From Nymphaea colorata (Eukaryota > Streptophyta > Magnoliopsida > Nymphaeales > Nymphaeaceae): 64,000 nt of DNA. Below the pieces are notes generated by a model. It did not search any database, was not told the DNA's origin, and worked only from the letters and a program-made list of their open reading frames with translations. Position 1 is the first letter of the stretch. Each line of letters opens with the position of its first letter. This document shows, one piece after another, positions 1-12,100 of the stretch. The DNA lies in assembly GCF_008831285.2 (NCBI RefSeq), contig NC_045146.1, positions 24,135,703 through 24,199,702 of the forward strand, given 5' to 3'. The position numbers and the translations under genes are program-made.

Positions 1-8
<8 letters not shown>

Positions 9-63
<55 letters not shown>

Positions 64-64
64 T
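9..64. repeat. (GA)n microsatellite
   Basis: Nearly pure GA dinucleotide run at the window edge, preceded by a short TA run. Confidence 0.95.
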
Positions 65-365
65 GAGAGATGTGTGAAAATTTATTATGTATGCTTTATC
101 ATCTTCACCCACCATAGATACGCATAGTGGAAAGCAGAGTTTTCTAGTTGGACTTAAACAAGAGGGGCTCAGTTATGTTTTTCGATGCATTGGCGATAAA
201 AGCGCAGACAAAATATCCAGGGAAACCAGCGCACAGCACTTGTTTGGTGAGACCGCAACCGAAACAGGAACGCAGAAAGCAATCGTGGAATCACTTAAAA
301 CGTCATGCCAAATGTTTATAACTTCGCCTATAATTGGCCTAGGCCTTCATTGTCTGAAGACTAAT

Positions 366-369
<4 letters not shown>

Positions 370-453
<84 letters not shown>
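370..453. repeat. Compound (AT)n(AG)n microsatellite
   Basis: About 24 AT units run directly into about 17 AG units. The open frames across it (for example minus strand 369-593) only translate the repeat. The stretch 65-369 before it holds no recognisable gene. Confidence 0.95.
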
Positions 454-455
<2 letters not shown>

Positions 456-706
456 AAATCCAATTGGGGTAGGTGGGTCTAGTTGCGCTGGGCTTGACCT
501 GGAAGCTGGGGCCTCTGTGGAAGCTGCTGGGTGTGTGTGGCGAAAAGACTGGTGGCTAGGAGGCAGAGTTATGGTTAGCAGTTTATGGTCCAAGGTGGGT
601 CCCTTAGTTGATGGTTGGTAGGTAATTGACGCCTCTATGGGGGTGTGTCACGTGTTTATATGTCTTAAGTCTCTATCTTGTTTCCTTTCTTAGACATTTA
701 GCGAAA

Positions 707-723
707 CTCTCTCTCTCTCTCTC

Positions 724-754
<31 letters not shown>
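707..754. repeat. Compound (CT)n(TA)n microsatellite
   Basis: CT run followed by a TA run, the same compound type as at 370-453. The bases up to 1267 are AT-rich and hold no gene that I can see. Confidence 0.9.
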
Positions 755-759
<5 letters not shown>

Positions 760-1265
760 ATTACGATATCTTTTTTGCAGTCTATCCTTACAAATATGTT
801 TTCAAGAACTAAATGATAAGTATTATACGGTTATAACAAGTACTTTACAATCAATTTTTTTGAATTTCTTCATACTTTATAATAAGTAAAACTAAATGGC
901 TCATATAAAATCAAATTTTGATCATGGAAAATCCTCCTTTTTTATAAAAGCAACTTAAACTAAAACATATTTTATTAAACATATTACAATGTTTTTATTT
1001 GTTTAAAAAGTATCTTCTTAGCAAAAAATTAAAGGGTCTGGCTAGTAGTATGGGATCTACCAATTTCTCTGCATATAAAAACACAAATATATTAAAATAT
1101 GCCAGATGCCGTTAGTTGCCAAATGGGTTTTTATTTATTTTTCATAAAAAAACCATTGCAAAAATGTGCATTTGCCATAATTTTTGTTTGGGCATGGCTT
1201 TCAAGGTATTTGGCAACGATTTTTTGTTTTTTAGTGACCAGAGATAAAAAAAAATCATATAGCAG

Positions 1266-1267
<2 letters not shown>

Positions 1268-1336
<69 letters not shown>
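1268..1336. repeat. (AT)n microsatellite
   Basis: About 34 uninterrupted AT units. Open frames on both strands through it read alternating Tyr-Ile and are artefacts. Confidence 0.95.
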
Positions 1337-1340
<4 letters not shown>

Positions 1341-1496
1341 ATGCATTCAAAAACTAATGATGAATGATGAAAATACTGAATGTTTTTTTCTTTTTATTTT
1401 TATATCAATTAGTTCATCATGATCAATCAAATGACCCTCACAAGTGAACTAGGTGATTCTGAATATAGATAGAATTCAATTTTCCTCTCTCCCTCT

Positions 1497-1499
<3 letters not shown>

Positions 1500-1528
<29 letters not shown>
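1500..1528. repeat. (AT)n microsatellite
   Basis: About 14 AT units preceded by a CT-rich stretch. Confidence 0.9.
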
Positions 1529-1534
<6 letters not shown>

Positions 1535-2830
1535 GTTAACTAGTCTTGAAATTGATATTCAAATCTTTTCCTTACAACAAAAAGCACTACTCAATTGCTC
1601 TGCCTAAGTCTTCAAGGCTGGAAGTGAAAAAAATGAAATCTTGCTTAAAAACCCAGAAAAAAGCCTCTAATTAACATAGTATGTGAAAATAGATAACGCG
1701 TTTGGCACGTTTTCACCTTACGGTTTAAAGAAATTAGAATACAGAATACCATGGTTCGAAAAGTATCTAATAAAAATTGCAACATTATGTTCAAGGACGC
1801 CATATATAATGTCGGGACGTGACATGTTATAACAAACTCGGAATATTGTAAAGCTAATTTCATCTTTGACTATATTCTAAACGCATTAAACCGTAAAAAT
1901 CATTTCTATCGACAATAAGATAGAATATATGTGAGTGCTTTCAAGAATTTTGTACGAATGATCATCCGATCAAAAAGAAATCTGTTCGTTGCTGCGAACT
2001 TTTTTCCACGATAACATCCATGTGGTAGAGATTAGAGACTAATAAAATCGTTATCGTTTATCATTATCATTTACTTTTTTTCTTCGGATAAGACATGGTG
2101 AAGTAGAACCATGCCGAAAGAACAGAAAAATGTAATTTCCATTTACATGGCTGCCTTTTTTCTGGAATCTCAAATACCGGTCTCTCTTTTTTTTACATGA
2201 AGCTCATATGTGAGGGCGATTAAAGTATTAGGATTAAAATCTTAGGGATTAAAATCCTGAGCTCAAAATCCTAGAATTTTGATGCTAGAATCAACCGAAC
2301 AACGATTTGCACCCATATTTTGTAAACGAGTTGTGTTTGGCTGATAGGGATTTGGATGCCAAGGATTTTAATCCAGTGTTTGTTGATAGCAATGGAAGAA
2401 AATATTGGCTGATGAGAAGAAACGGAGAAAAAAAAAAAAAAACACTCGCCTTCGACAGACATGAACATAGAGCATGGTTGTGATTTGAGAACCAACAGAG
2501 AGGGCAAGATTTTCCTGCATTTCCCTCATTGCAAAGTTTTCATTGTCCGTTGATCACCGTATTATCATTGCTTTCATAGCCCATTGATTCACCCTCTCTC
2601 GAGTTCACAAATCACTGTATAATCCCTAGATTTTCAAGGATCTCCATTGCCTGTTCTGCGTTACCACAATCAAGACAAACTAGACGGAAAGAGAGGGCCT
2701 TGGTATATCAACCATAGCTGTAGCGGCTGTGCGGGTCTGCTACCTACCCCGACCTTGTTCGCCATCACCCACTTCCAGCCCCTTCCGCTACATCCTACCT
2801 TCCATCGATGATACTCTTCTTTGGCGTAGT
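1529..2830. other. Intergenic, no gene seen
   Basis: AT-rich spacer. From about 2220 it carries repeated GGATTAAAATC-like words and phrases of the type 'GTGTTTGGC' that are common at edges of small plant DNA transposons, but I could not set ends or find a duplicated target site. No splice-compatible coding series was recognised. Confidence 0.5.
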
Positions 2831-3036
2831 GGGAGAAAAAGGGCGAGACAGAGAGAGACAGAGACGGAAGGAGAGGGCAACACAAAGAAGGAGAAAGGGA
2901 GCGAGACGGAGAAAGAGGGTGAGGGCGAAAGAGAGAGAGACGGAACGAGAGTGCGAGACACAGAGAGATAGAGACAGAAAGAGAGCGCGAGACAACAGAG
3001 AAGGGAGGAAGAGACAGAGACAGAGGAAGATAGGGG
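2831..3036. repeat. Purine-rich low-complexity tract
   Basis: About 200 bases made mostly of G and A in GAGA, GACAGA and GAAAGA words, with the pyrimidines on the other strand. It keeps all reading frames open (Arg/Glu-rich on plus, Ser/Leu-rich on minus), so the overlapping frames here are composition artefacts. Confidence 0.85.
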
Positions 3037-4728
3037 CGAACCTTGAGAGCTGCTCCTCAGCCGACAATGCGAGGAACGTCTTTGGTGAGCGGCGGAGAGG
3101 TGCTCCAAGCGGCAACCGGCAGCCGGAAAAAAAATTTTGACCGGGATTTTGGTCGCATCTCCATGACGGGATTAGAAATTTAAAATCCGTGGAAACGAAT
3201 CCCGGATTTGACTCTAAAGTCCAGGATTCGTTTTCCTGTGTTTGGCAAAAGCAAGAATTCTTTAAAAATCGGAGATGGGGATCCACCTTCTACAGTGGAA
3301 TCCATCCTTGCCAAACACGCACGCCACAGTGGCCCTGCCAGTGTGCCCATAACATATAAACTGCTCCGTCATATTTGGAATATTAGCCAAAAGCTGCCAA
3401 CTTAAGTACAAAACTATGAAAAATATAAGAATATAAAGTCAATAAACCCTTGTCGCATCATTTTTTACTCAACTTAGGGCATAAGAGGATTACAATATCA
3501 CATGTTCTATTTATCTTCGTAGCATGAGTTTTTAACTCATATGTATGAGGTTGTCAGATACCTGAAATGACCAAAATGCATTTAAAAGGGAAAGAAAGGA
3601 GATCCCCCCTTATAAGGGTAAAAATGAATGTTGAATTTTTAAAAGACCAAAATACCCCTCGCCAAGGCGTTTAATTACTAGTAACGGAGAATAGTAACAA
3701 TGGGATTTTGATGTATTTTCCGGAAGACAACTGCAACAAGATGTCAGCATGAAGGAAAGTATTTTAATGGCAATGCATGCAAAATGGAATGGAGTTAGAC
3801 AAACAACTTTTAATAATGTAAATTCCTAAAACATACGTGCTATATAAATAACATATGTAAATCGAATTCAATATGGTTCTTACATTTATGATATATAAAT
3901 GTTGACATGATGTCATGTGTTGTTGCCGCCAGTTCCAAGGAAAACGCTAGTTCAAAGGTGGACAATTCAATAAAATGTACATTAACATTCATTTGAAGTT
4001 TGAGGAGCTTTTTGATTGCGTTGAATATGAGATCCTCAGTGGATTTAAGATCAGGCACTCCTCCCTCCGATCTTAACTTTGACTTTTTCTCAATACAAGA
4101 AAAATACACAATATAAAAGCAATCTCTTGCTAAAGTTTCGATTACCACTTTTTCAACCAAACCCAATAATTTGGTTAATGGGTGTTTGATTAAGTCTTCA
4201 TGGTTTGTAATTGCCATGTTGAAATGAAACCAAAATATAGATGGTAGTTGATCATTCAACTTTCCAGAGATACCCCGAAAAGGCGGAAGCCTATCTATCC
4301 TTACCCCTGCGCCGAGGGTCCTTAGAATGATGTGATTCAATAAATTTGTAAGGAATTATTTTCTCACCAAAGGCGTCACTCTCTCACTCAAACTGGAACA
4401 ACTTTCTCCCGATTCTAAAGATATACCATACGAGATGCAACAGTCGCATGTCCTATAACCTTTTCAAAAGCTGTGATTATCGTTACCGAGAAAGAAGAGC
4501 CGAAGGGTCCACAAAGACTGCCTTTCCCGGTCTAAACTGCGTCTGGTGCGTTCATTGAGGGCCATTTCCTGGCGTAATAATAAAGTTCTTAGGCTAAAAC
4601 TATCGGGTTCGGGTCATAGAAAGGGTAAGGAATCACTTATTTTCAAAGGTGAATTCGTGGTGGTGGACATGTGATGAAGGGAATTGGGAAAGATGCGAAC
4701 CACAGTCCGAGTAATTAATCGAGCCATT
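3037..4728. other. Intergenic, no gene supported
   Basis: Mixed spacer. A minus-strand frame of 166 codons at 3840-4340 is open but has no family resemblance that I recognise and no supporting neighbouring exon, so it is not called as a gene. Confidence 0.4.
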
Positions 4729-5170
4729 CAGGGTGCCGTGTGAACACGAGTCAAGTCGAGCATGAGTTCAGTCAATGAGCTTAACTAAAGAAACCTCGAT
4801 CTCGATTCGGCAGTTACGTGTTAGCACGAACTCGACTCGATTAAAGCTCAACAAACTCGTTTGAATAAGATTGATATCCCTTGTTACGTGTTGAGCTCGA
4901 GCTCAACTCGATTAAGGCGGCTCGGCAAACTCATAGGAATAGAATTGATACTCGTGGCTACGTGTTAAACATATTGGTTTGATTAAAGCTTGAGAAACTC
5001 GATTAAGGCTCGAGTTCGACTCATGAGTTCAAATTCAACTCGATTATTTGAACGAGTCGACTCGTAAACTCGAGCTTAACTTGTTAAGCAAATGACTCGG
5101 CTTTAACTCGTTCACGAGCCAAACATTAACGAATCGAGCTCGAATAGCTCGACTCGTTGATCACCCCCTA
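4729..5170. mobile_element. GAGCTCGA-rich non-autonomous TIR element (hAT-like ends)
   Basis: The segment is packed with overlapping words such as CTCGA, GAGCTCGA and CGACTCG in both orientations. It opens with CAGGGTG followed by CGAGTCAAGTCGAG and closes with CGACTCGTTGATCACCCCC, which is roughly inverted relative to the start. Repeats with CAGGGGTG-type ends and many GAGCTCGA words are widespread in plant genomes and are usually classed as non-autonomous hAT-like. No clear 8-bp target duplication is seen and there is no coding capacity. Confidence 0.55.
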
Positions 5171-5920
5171 CCACTCGACTTGAGAGCTCAAACCGACTCT
5201 TTTTCTTAAATAGAGTACATTAAATAAAGTACATGTAATACGCTCGTTCTAATTTATTTTCCTAGAGACCGACATGATCTACCAAAATAAAAAACAACAT
5301 TAAAATTGGTTGGATTTATTTAATATGCCCATTGTTTGTCCATTTAACAGCAGTCACATCGATTTTGACTGACCTCTGGTGCATTAAATTAGTTAAAATT
5401 ACTGTTTGCAGCTCAGTTTTGAAGATGGTGGAGGTGAGATTTTTTTCACCATTGCCACAAAGGATGAGTGACTACGAACACATGTCTCCAACGACACGTG
5501 CAGACACTAAAGAGTAACGACAGGTGGCCGGAGGCCCTAACATGCGCAATAAAATATTTTTCAATAATTTCTGAGCATTTAAGGAAGCACATTGCGTATT
5601 AAAGTTTTATGTACGCTTTTGCTTGAAAGGGAAAAGTTTGAAGGAAAACTTTGTCCCCGTATTCTTGGTCTCAAAATTGGAATCAAAAGGTTGAATTTGT
5701 CTAAAAGCCGGAGATCACGACGACGGATTATGAATCCTAATTGCATATCTCGTGTTTGTTTTCGCATTTATTTTTCTGTTGTTTTTGTTTGTGTGGAAGC
5801 CTATTTGATCCAACACCTTTGCTTTCGTTTGGAGTCAAGGACAGCTGAAACTCTCTCTCTCTCTCTCTCATCGCGCTTCCTTCCTCCCAACACACACACA
5901 CACACACACGCGCACAGCCC
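5171..5920. other. Intergenic, upstream of LARP1
   Basis: AT-rich spacer that becomes pyrimidine- and CA-rich from about 5850, consistent with approach to the promoter and leader of the LARP1 gene. No coding exon recognised. Confidence 0.5.
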
Positions 5921-5927
5921 TTTATAA
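5921..5927 (+). promoter_or_regulatory. Candidate TATA box for LARP1
   Basis: TTTATAA lies 208 bases upstream of the LARP1 start codon and is followed by a CT-rich stretch of the kind common in plant 5' leaders. Position and context are the only support. Confidence 0.35.
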
Positions 5928-6134
5928 CCGTTCCCTTCCCTTCTTCCATCTCACCCAACGCAGCCCATTCCATACTTCTTCCTCTTCCTTTTTGGTTCCC
6001 ACACACTCTCTCTCTCTCGAGGGAGTTCTTCCCGTCCTAGGCATTACACCCTGAAGGCTTCCTCCCTCTCTCTCTCGCTGCAGGGAGAGGTATCCAGAAT
6101 AGCCCCAGTACAGGGAGAGAGCCCCGACCATCAG

Positions 6135-9100
6135 ATGGCTGCCGCCACCGATTCCTCGTCGAATTTTCAGGCGAGGGCGACGGGGTTAACCAGCCCCGCG
6201 CCGTCGCGCAGCCCTTGGTCTCAGATCGTCAGAGGGGATCCAGAATCCGCCTCCGCTAATCCCTCTTCGCCGCCTCCGGCGCAGGATCCCAATGGGTCGC
6301 CGGTTTCCGATCGGTCGCCGCCGAAGCCGGCGTCTGAGACGTGCGGCCCCGCCATCGTCGTTGGCTCACCTCGTAAGGTGTCGGACGATGCGAACGAAGG
6401 GTCACCGTCCGTGAAGAAGCACGCCTGGAACAAGCCCTCTAATGGGCCGGACTCGCCGGTGGAGGTCGGTCCGATCATGGGAGCAGCTTCGTGGCCGGCG
6501 CTGTCGGAATCTACGAAGGCTTTGGGGAAATCGGCCGACTCGCCGAAGCCCCTTGTCGATGGATCATCGGTTTCTCAGGTGGCTTTTCTCTTTCCAGTCT
6601 TCTGATTTGGGTTTATCTTTTGCATGCATGCGATTTTTTGCTTGGATTCCGGCGATGGGCGAATGAATTGTTGTTGTTCCCATTTTTCTTGCTACCTTTT
6701 CTTCACTAGGCTCCGGTAATGCCACAATCTCCACAAAAAACGGATCAAAACACCAATGCTAACGCAAATTCCACCCAGAATCATGCATTTCCGAATCGGC
6801 AGAAATCTTTTAATAGGCGTGGCAATAATGCCAATGGTGGTGCTACATTGTCCGGAGCAGAAGCATCGCAAAGTGCATCCGATACTAAGGAACAAGCTTC
6901 CAAAGAATCCACGCAGAAAAACAATCCGGATTCGGGACCAAAGGGGTCTGGTTCTCAGAGTAATAGCGGAAACGAGCATCCTAGGAATTCGTTTAGGAGG
7001 GGGAATGGAAATCACCAACGAGCTGACAATCACCGCAGTAACAATTACGGGAATAGGGGTAATGCTCGCGATCAGGAAAGAAGTAACTATGATTGGGGTC
7101 CAAATCGAGGTTATGGTGGACGGGATGTTCATCAGCAGCAGAGGGTTGGCCCGCGAAATTTTATCCGGCCGCCTCCTCCCGCTCCATTTGTGAACCTGCA
7201 TCGTGGTTATGCAAGCCCGATCGGCTACCCTGGTAAATCTTTCTTATCTTTGATTGGCACTGTGGCATTTCGTTTTGTGTTTCTGATTCCCTGCATTATG
7301 CTTGCAGACATGGGTGCACAGGTATATTATGTTCCAGCCTCACCCACTGAGCCTATTCCGCCTATGTCGTTCATACCACATGCTCCACCACCTGCTGTCT
7401 TCTTTCCAGCACCGGATCCTCAATTATGTGCCTTGTTAGTTAAGCAGATAGAGTATTACTTTAGGTAATCTCAGTTACATTATTTTAATTACTGTCAACT
7501 TGCCGCTTAGAATCAGCAACCTGTGCTATTATTTCCAGTGGCAGCCAAAAGAAACCTTGAATATCATGATTATTATCAGATTTCTTCATCTCCTTGGTTT
7601 CATCTTCTGCAGTGGTGACAATTTGTGCAAAGATATTTATTTGCGGGACAAAATGGATGAGCAAGGATGGGTTCCTATCTCAGTGATTGCAGCTTTTAAC
7701 CGAGTGAGTGGCTTTGGGATTTTTAATATTAGTTCTCTTTGGAGCGAAGTACCCCTGCTTATGGTTTTGTTTATAGTTAATAGCTTTGTTCCTCCCAGTA
7801 CGCACAAGCAATGGTGGAGTCAAAAATTTCTGGCTAAGGGGCATTATTGGTTTAGTTTAAAACATTAAGGGACACTCTCAAGTACAAGAAAAAAAGAAAA
7901 AGAAAAAAGAAGTACTAATGTGTAAATAAAAAAAATCTTGTGGGCTGGTGTGGGCAATTTGCCCACAACAGCCATAGCGTGGCTCCACTACTGCGTACTA
8001 GGTAAAGATACTTTTGTAGTTGGAAGCTTAAACATTGTCTTTTTTCTCCTCAAGTATAATTTCAATCAGTGTTATCCGTATCGCATGATACTGTGTGATA
8101 TGTATTGTATAGGTTTTAAAAACCTATACGATACGCCTGCGATACACGATACACCCCTGTATCATGTGATATGAGGATAAAATGAATTTTTGTATTTTTT
8201 TTACAAAAGAACTTCTCGCTTTCTCTTTCTAAACATGTCTACAAGTTGTGAGAAGGGGAAATTTTACTAGTTTTTCTACAGAAATTTCCCATTTATGTGA
8301 TAAATCATTGATTTAGGGGAAAACTTGCTGGTGGAGAAGAAGGATTACTCATGGCCCCATGGGGATGATGAGACCTTGAGTGATGATAATCATGATATAT
8401 TTATATGTTGTGAACTTGTAATGTAATCTAAAACCCTTTAAAGTTTAAACATTAAAGTTGCGATAGGTGCTTTTTATGTTATTCTTATTTCTCATTTCTA
8501 AATGTGTTGTTAATATATTATGGCTTATGAATGACTATATAGAACATATTTTTTCGAGACTTACGTTGTATTTCCTTATTTTACCAATTTTTTTTATTTT
8601 TTATTTTTTTTAAATTTTTATGAATTAAAAATTAATTTACGATATGCTACAATACGTTTACAATACGTTACAATACTGTGTATAGGTCGGCCCAATTGAT
8701 ACACGTTATGATACACCTTTTACAACATTGATTTTAACTGCTTATTTTTATCGCTTATTTCACATCACATATCTCTGCTTATTGGCTGTGTAATCTAAAC
8801 TGTTTCGTTGCATTTCTGAAGTGCCCGTGCATTTCATTTTGTTGCTTCGTTATTAATTTGAGCCTTCCCCAACTTCTAGGATAATAAAGCAATTGTGTGA
8901 CTGGGTCCTCTGGGATTGGAAAGTTGTATGAGGAAATATGTATGCAAAAAACTTACATGTGAAGGAGCCAATGGGGAGTTTTGTGTTTGCTCCTCCCTTT
9001 TGAAAGATGGACGATGAGTCCCTTTTGCCATGATCTGAAGATTTTTTTTGATCTTTTGTTGTCTCTTGCAGTCACTTTTGTCCTAAAATTAATTGATTTT

Positions 9101-12100
9101 CTGCAGATTAAGTAGTTCTCTATGCGATGCTTCACTTTGTCCTTCTTAATTTATTTTTGTTTTTCTAAACATTTCACTTGGAGATTGGCCTCAGCTTACT
9201 TCATTTATATTAAAGTAAAGGTGACCATACTTGGATTTATGTTGATGCTAGCTTCTGATTAGTTTAACAAGACAGGCTAATGTTGAATTGAGTTGGATAG
9301 TTCTCTTTAAATGAAGTTTCTTAATAAGTGAATGGGAATGTTTTATTTTAGTGTTTTATAGCATAAGAAAAAGCCAATGAAAGAAAAAAACGCTTGGGTG
9401 CCCACTGGCTTATTCACTAAGCCATTATCTGGGCTGAAACTATTAACCATGCAAATGGGAAACCGATGTTTGGGAATCTTGTGAGTTCTGATATTCTGAT
9501 TCAAGGAATCATGCTTCTCTCATGAACTTCAGTTTTTTGAAAAACTAATTTTTTGCTTATATAATCTACACCACTTTTTGAAGGTTTCTTTTTATTCATT
9601 TTCTTTAATTATTTAGGGTTTTGAAATGTCCACTTTGTGATATCTGTTTCAGGCTTTCAGCATTGCTTTTTTTATTTCAGTTTCTGTTCCAGATGATCTT
9701 TTTCTCTTTTCATGGTTTCAGAAAGAATTACCTAATTAATAGATATTCATGAATAGACAAAATTTTCCCAACTGCTTTATATTTTTGGTAGCTCATCTTA
9801 ATGGAGTGTTTATTGATTGACATTTTGAGTACCATTTGTCATTGTCATGTACGGCTGGCAGGTATAGCAGGAAAATGCGTAGCAGAAAGAGTGCAACCTT
9901 AGATATGGGTGTGACAGAATATAAATATATCTGTATATATGCATACAAAGAGAAAGACTTGTGATTTCTGACTTTCCTCAGAAGCATTTGAAGAATGTGT
10001 TTCATGATCTAGATTTTCTTGTCATTGTTGATGGGTTTGAACTTTTTAAATGAGTGTTCTTTTAAGAAGAAATACATTAGCGGAACTATTTTATCTAACC
10101 ATTTTCATATATACCTTTCACATGCCTATTTTATTTAGGTACCATTTGGAAGTTTAACATAGATCTCTGCATTGCATTCTGCAAGCATATAACCACTCTG
10201 TACAGAGTTGCCAAGCATGTAGTAGTTGCTCTTTTTTCCTAGGCTTGTTTAGCATGCACCTCATTTGAGACTGAACTGGCACCTTTCTTTGAGAAGTTTC
10301 TGATTTTCATGCTTCTTGTCTCTTTTGATAGTGGATTGTGACTAAAAAGTTGAAAATTCTTGCTTAATGATGCTTTGGGTTATAACAGCAATTGGAGTGA
10401 TTGCACTGAAATTGTGAAAGAATTCTAAATTTTCCTGAGAAATGGAACTGCCTGAAGAAAGAGGAACTCAATTAGATGAATATGAATGATTTGGCAAATA
10501 ATTTCTTTGAAGTTCCTATTTATTCACTCAACTTGTTTAGTTTAGGACCGTTTGTTTACTCTTCTAGTATTTACAAATATTAAAAAGCCTACTCAGCATT
10601 GTTGTTTCTAATTCTTCATTCTTTGTTGGTAAGCTGTAGCCCATATCTATTATGAAACTGATACTGATACTTTATGGAGATCTGTTCTTTTCTTGAGACA
10701 CCTGATCAGTATGTGTGTGTGCAGGATTAGACACCTAGATGGCAAATGCATTTGTTCCTATTTCTTTGATTAGGCCCCACTTTAGGTCCTGGGAGAAATT
10801 GTGCCGGCAAATGTTATTTATTCAATTTAATTAAGTAGATATTTTTATCGTGTTCTGTTTAGTGGGACACTGTTGTAGATTAGTTAGAGTGAAACTTTTA
10901 TGTGTTCCTTTAAGAGTTGAAAACTGAAACTGGTTAGATTTCTTGAAAAGTGAAAACCTGATTGTAAAAACTCAGATATTTTCTAATCTAAAGTATGTTT
11001 TCCTATGATTAAGTACGAGGAAACACAAACTTACAGGCTTTGTAAGCATCATCGATCATGCTTTTTATGAGAGCTGATGTGAGGCCAAACGAAAAGCTGT
11101 ATCTACTAATATGTCCTTGCATGCATTTAGAGACTTTTTGTCTTTTTTGAAAATGCTTATTTGCACCTGCACTCAGGCAACACTTTTTCCCATGTGTTTT
11201 ACTCCCTTTTGCATTTCCCGAGTTTTCCATATCATATATCATTGCAACTGCGTTATGACATTAAGTGAATGGAATATATAAATAAAATATTAAAATGAGA
11301 TGTTTCACTGGGACATCAAAGATTCATATAATGATCCTAAATGAAAGAGGAAAAAAATATAAAAAACATGTGTAAATCTGGAGATATAACAAAAGCATGC
11401 CTATATTTTCAGAATTTGCAGTGTCATGCTTGGAAAAGCTGATTCTCAACTAGATGCCTAATCTAACTCGGACATGTTTGCCATGGTTAGCATAAAATTT
11501 CCTAACTACTCGTAGGTGTATTTTTCTACATAACAATATAGCATCAAAAGCTTAAGTGTGTTTTTGAAACATCTTGAAGATATGACAGAATGACTGTTTT
11601 TTAAAAGCATTAAGATAACGTAAGCACATTTTGAAAGATTGATTGAAACAAAGCATTAAATGTGTGTATGGTATTTAACGTGTTTCAGACACACACTTAC
11701 ATTTTGAAAAATTTTCAAAAAGTGCTTTAGCTTTTAACATAGTCATAAACGCATGCTGAGGGTGTGCATGTAATCTACTGTTTAAATGTGGTTTGATTGT
11801 GGTAAACACATCAGAGTTAAGAGAGGTGTCCAGTTGAGAATTAGTTCTTAATCAGGCATGAAACTGTAATTTCTAAAAACAAAAGACATGGAACTACCAA
11901 TACTGAAAAGTTAGGTGTCTTGTAATTCAAAAAGAATATTGTTATAGCTGATCTAAAATTCGTATAGTGTCAGTTCATATCAACCAACACATTGCATATC
12001 AGTGAAGAACACAACAATAAGGGGCTGAAATGGTCAACTTAGCATATTGGCCAATCATACCCCCATCACCGTAAATTCCGTAATTGAGCCTTTATTGGCT

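Noticed and set aside
3840-4340. 166-codon minus-strand open frame
   Set aside because: No recognisable domain, no partner exon with splice signals and no promoter context. A chance or fossil frame is more likely.
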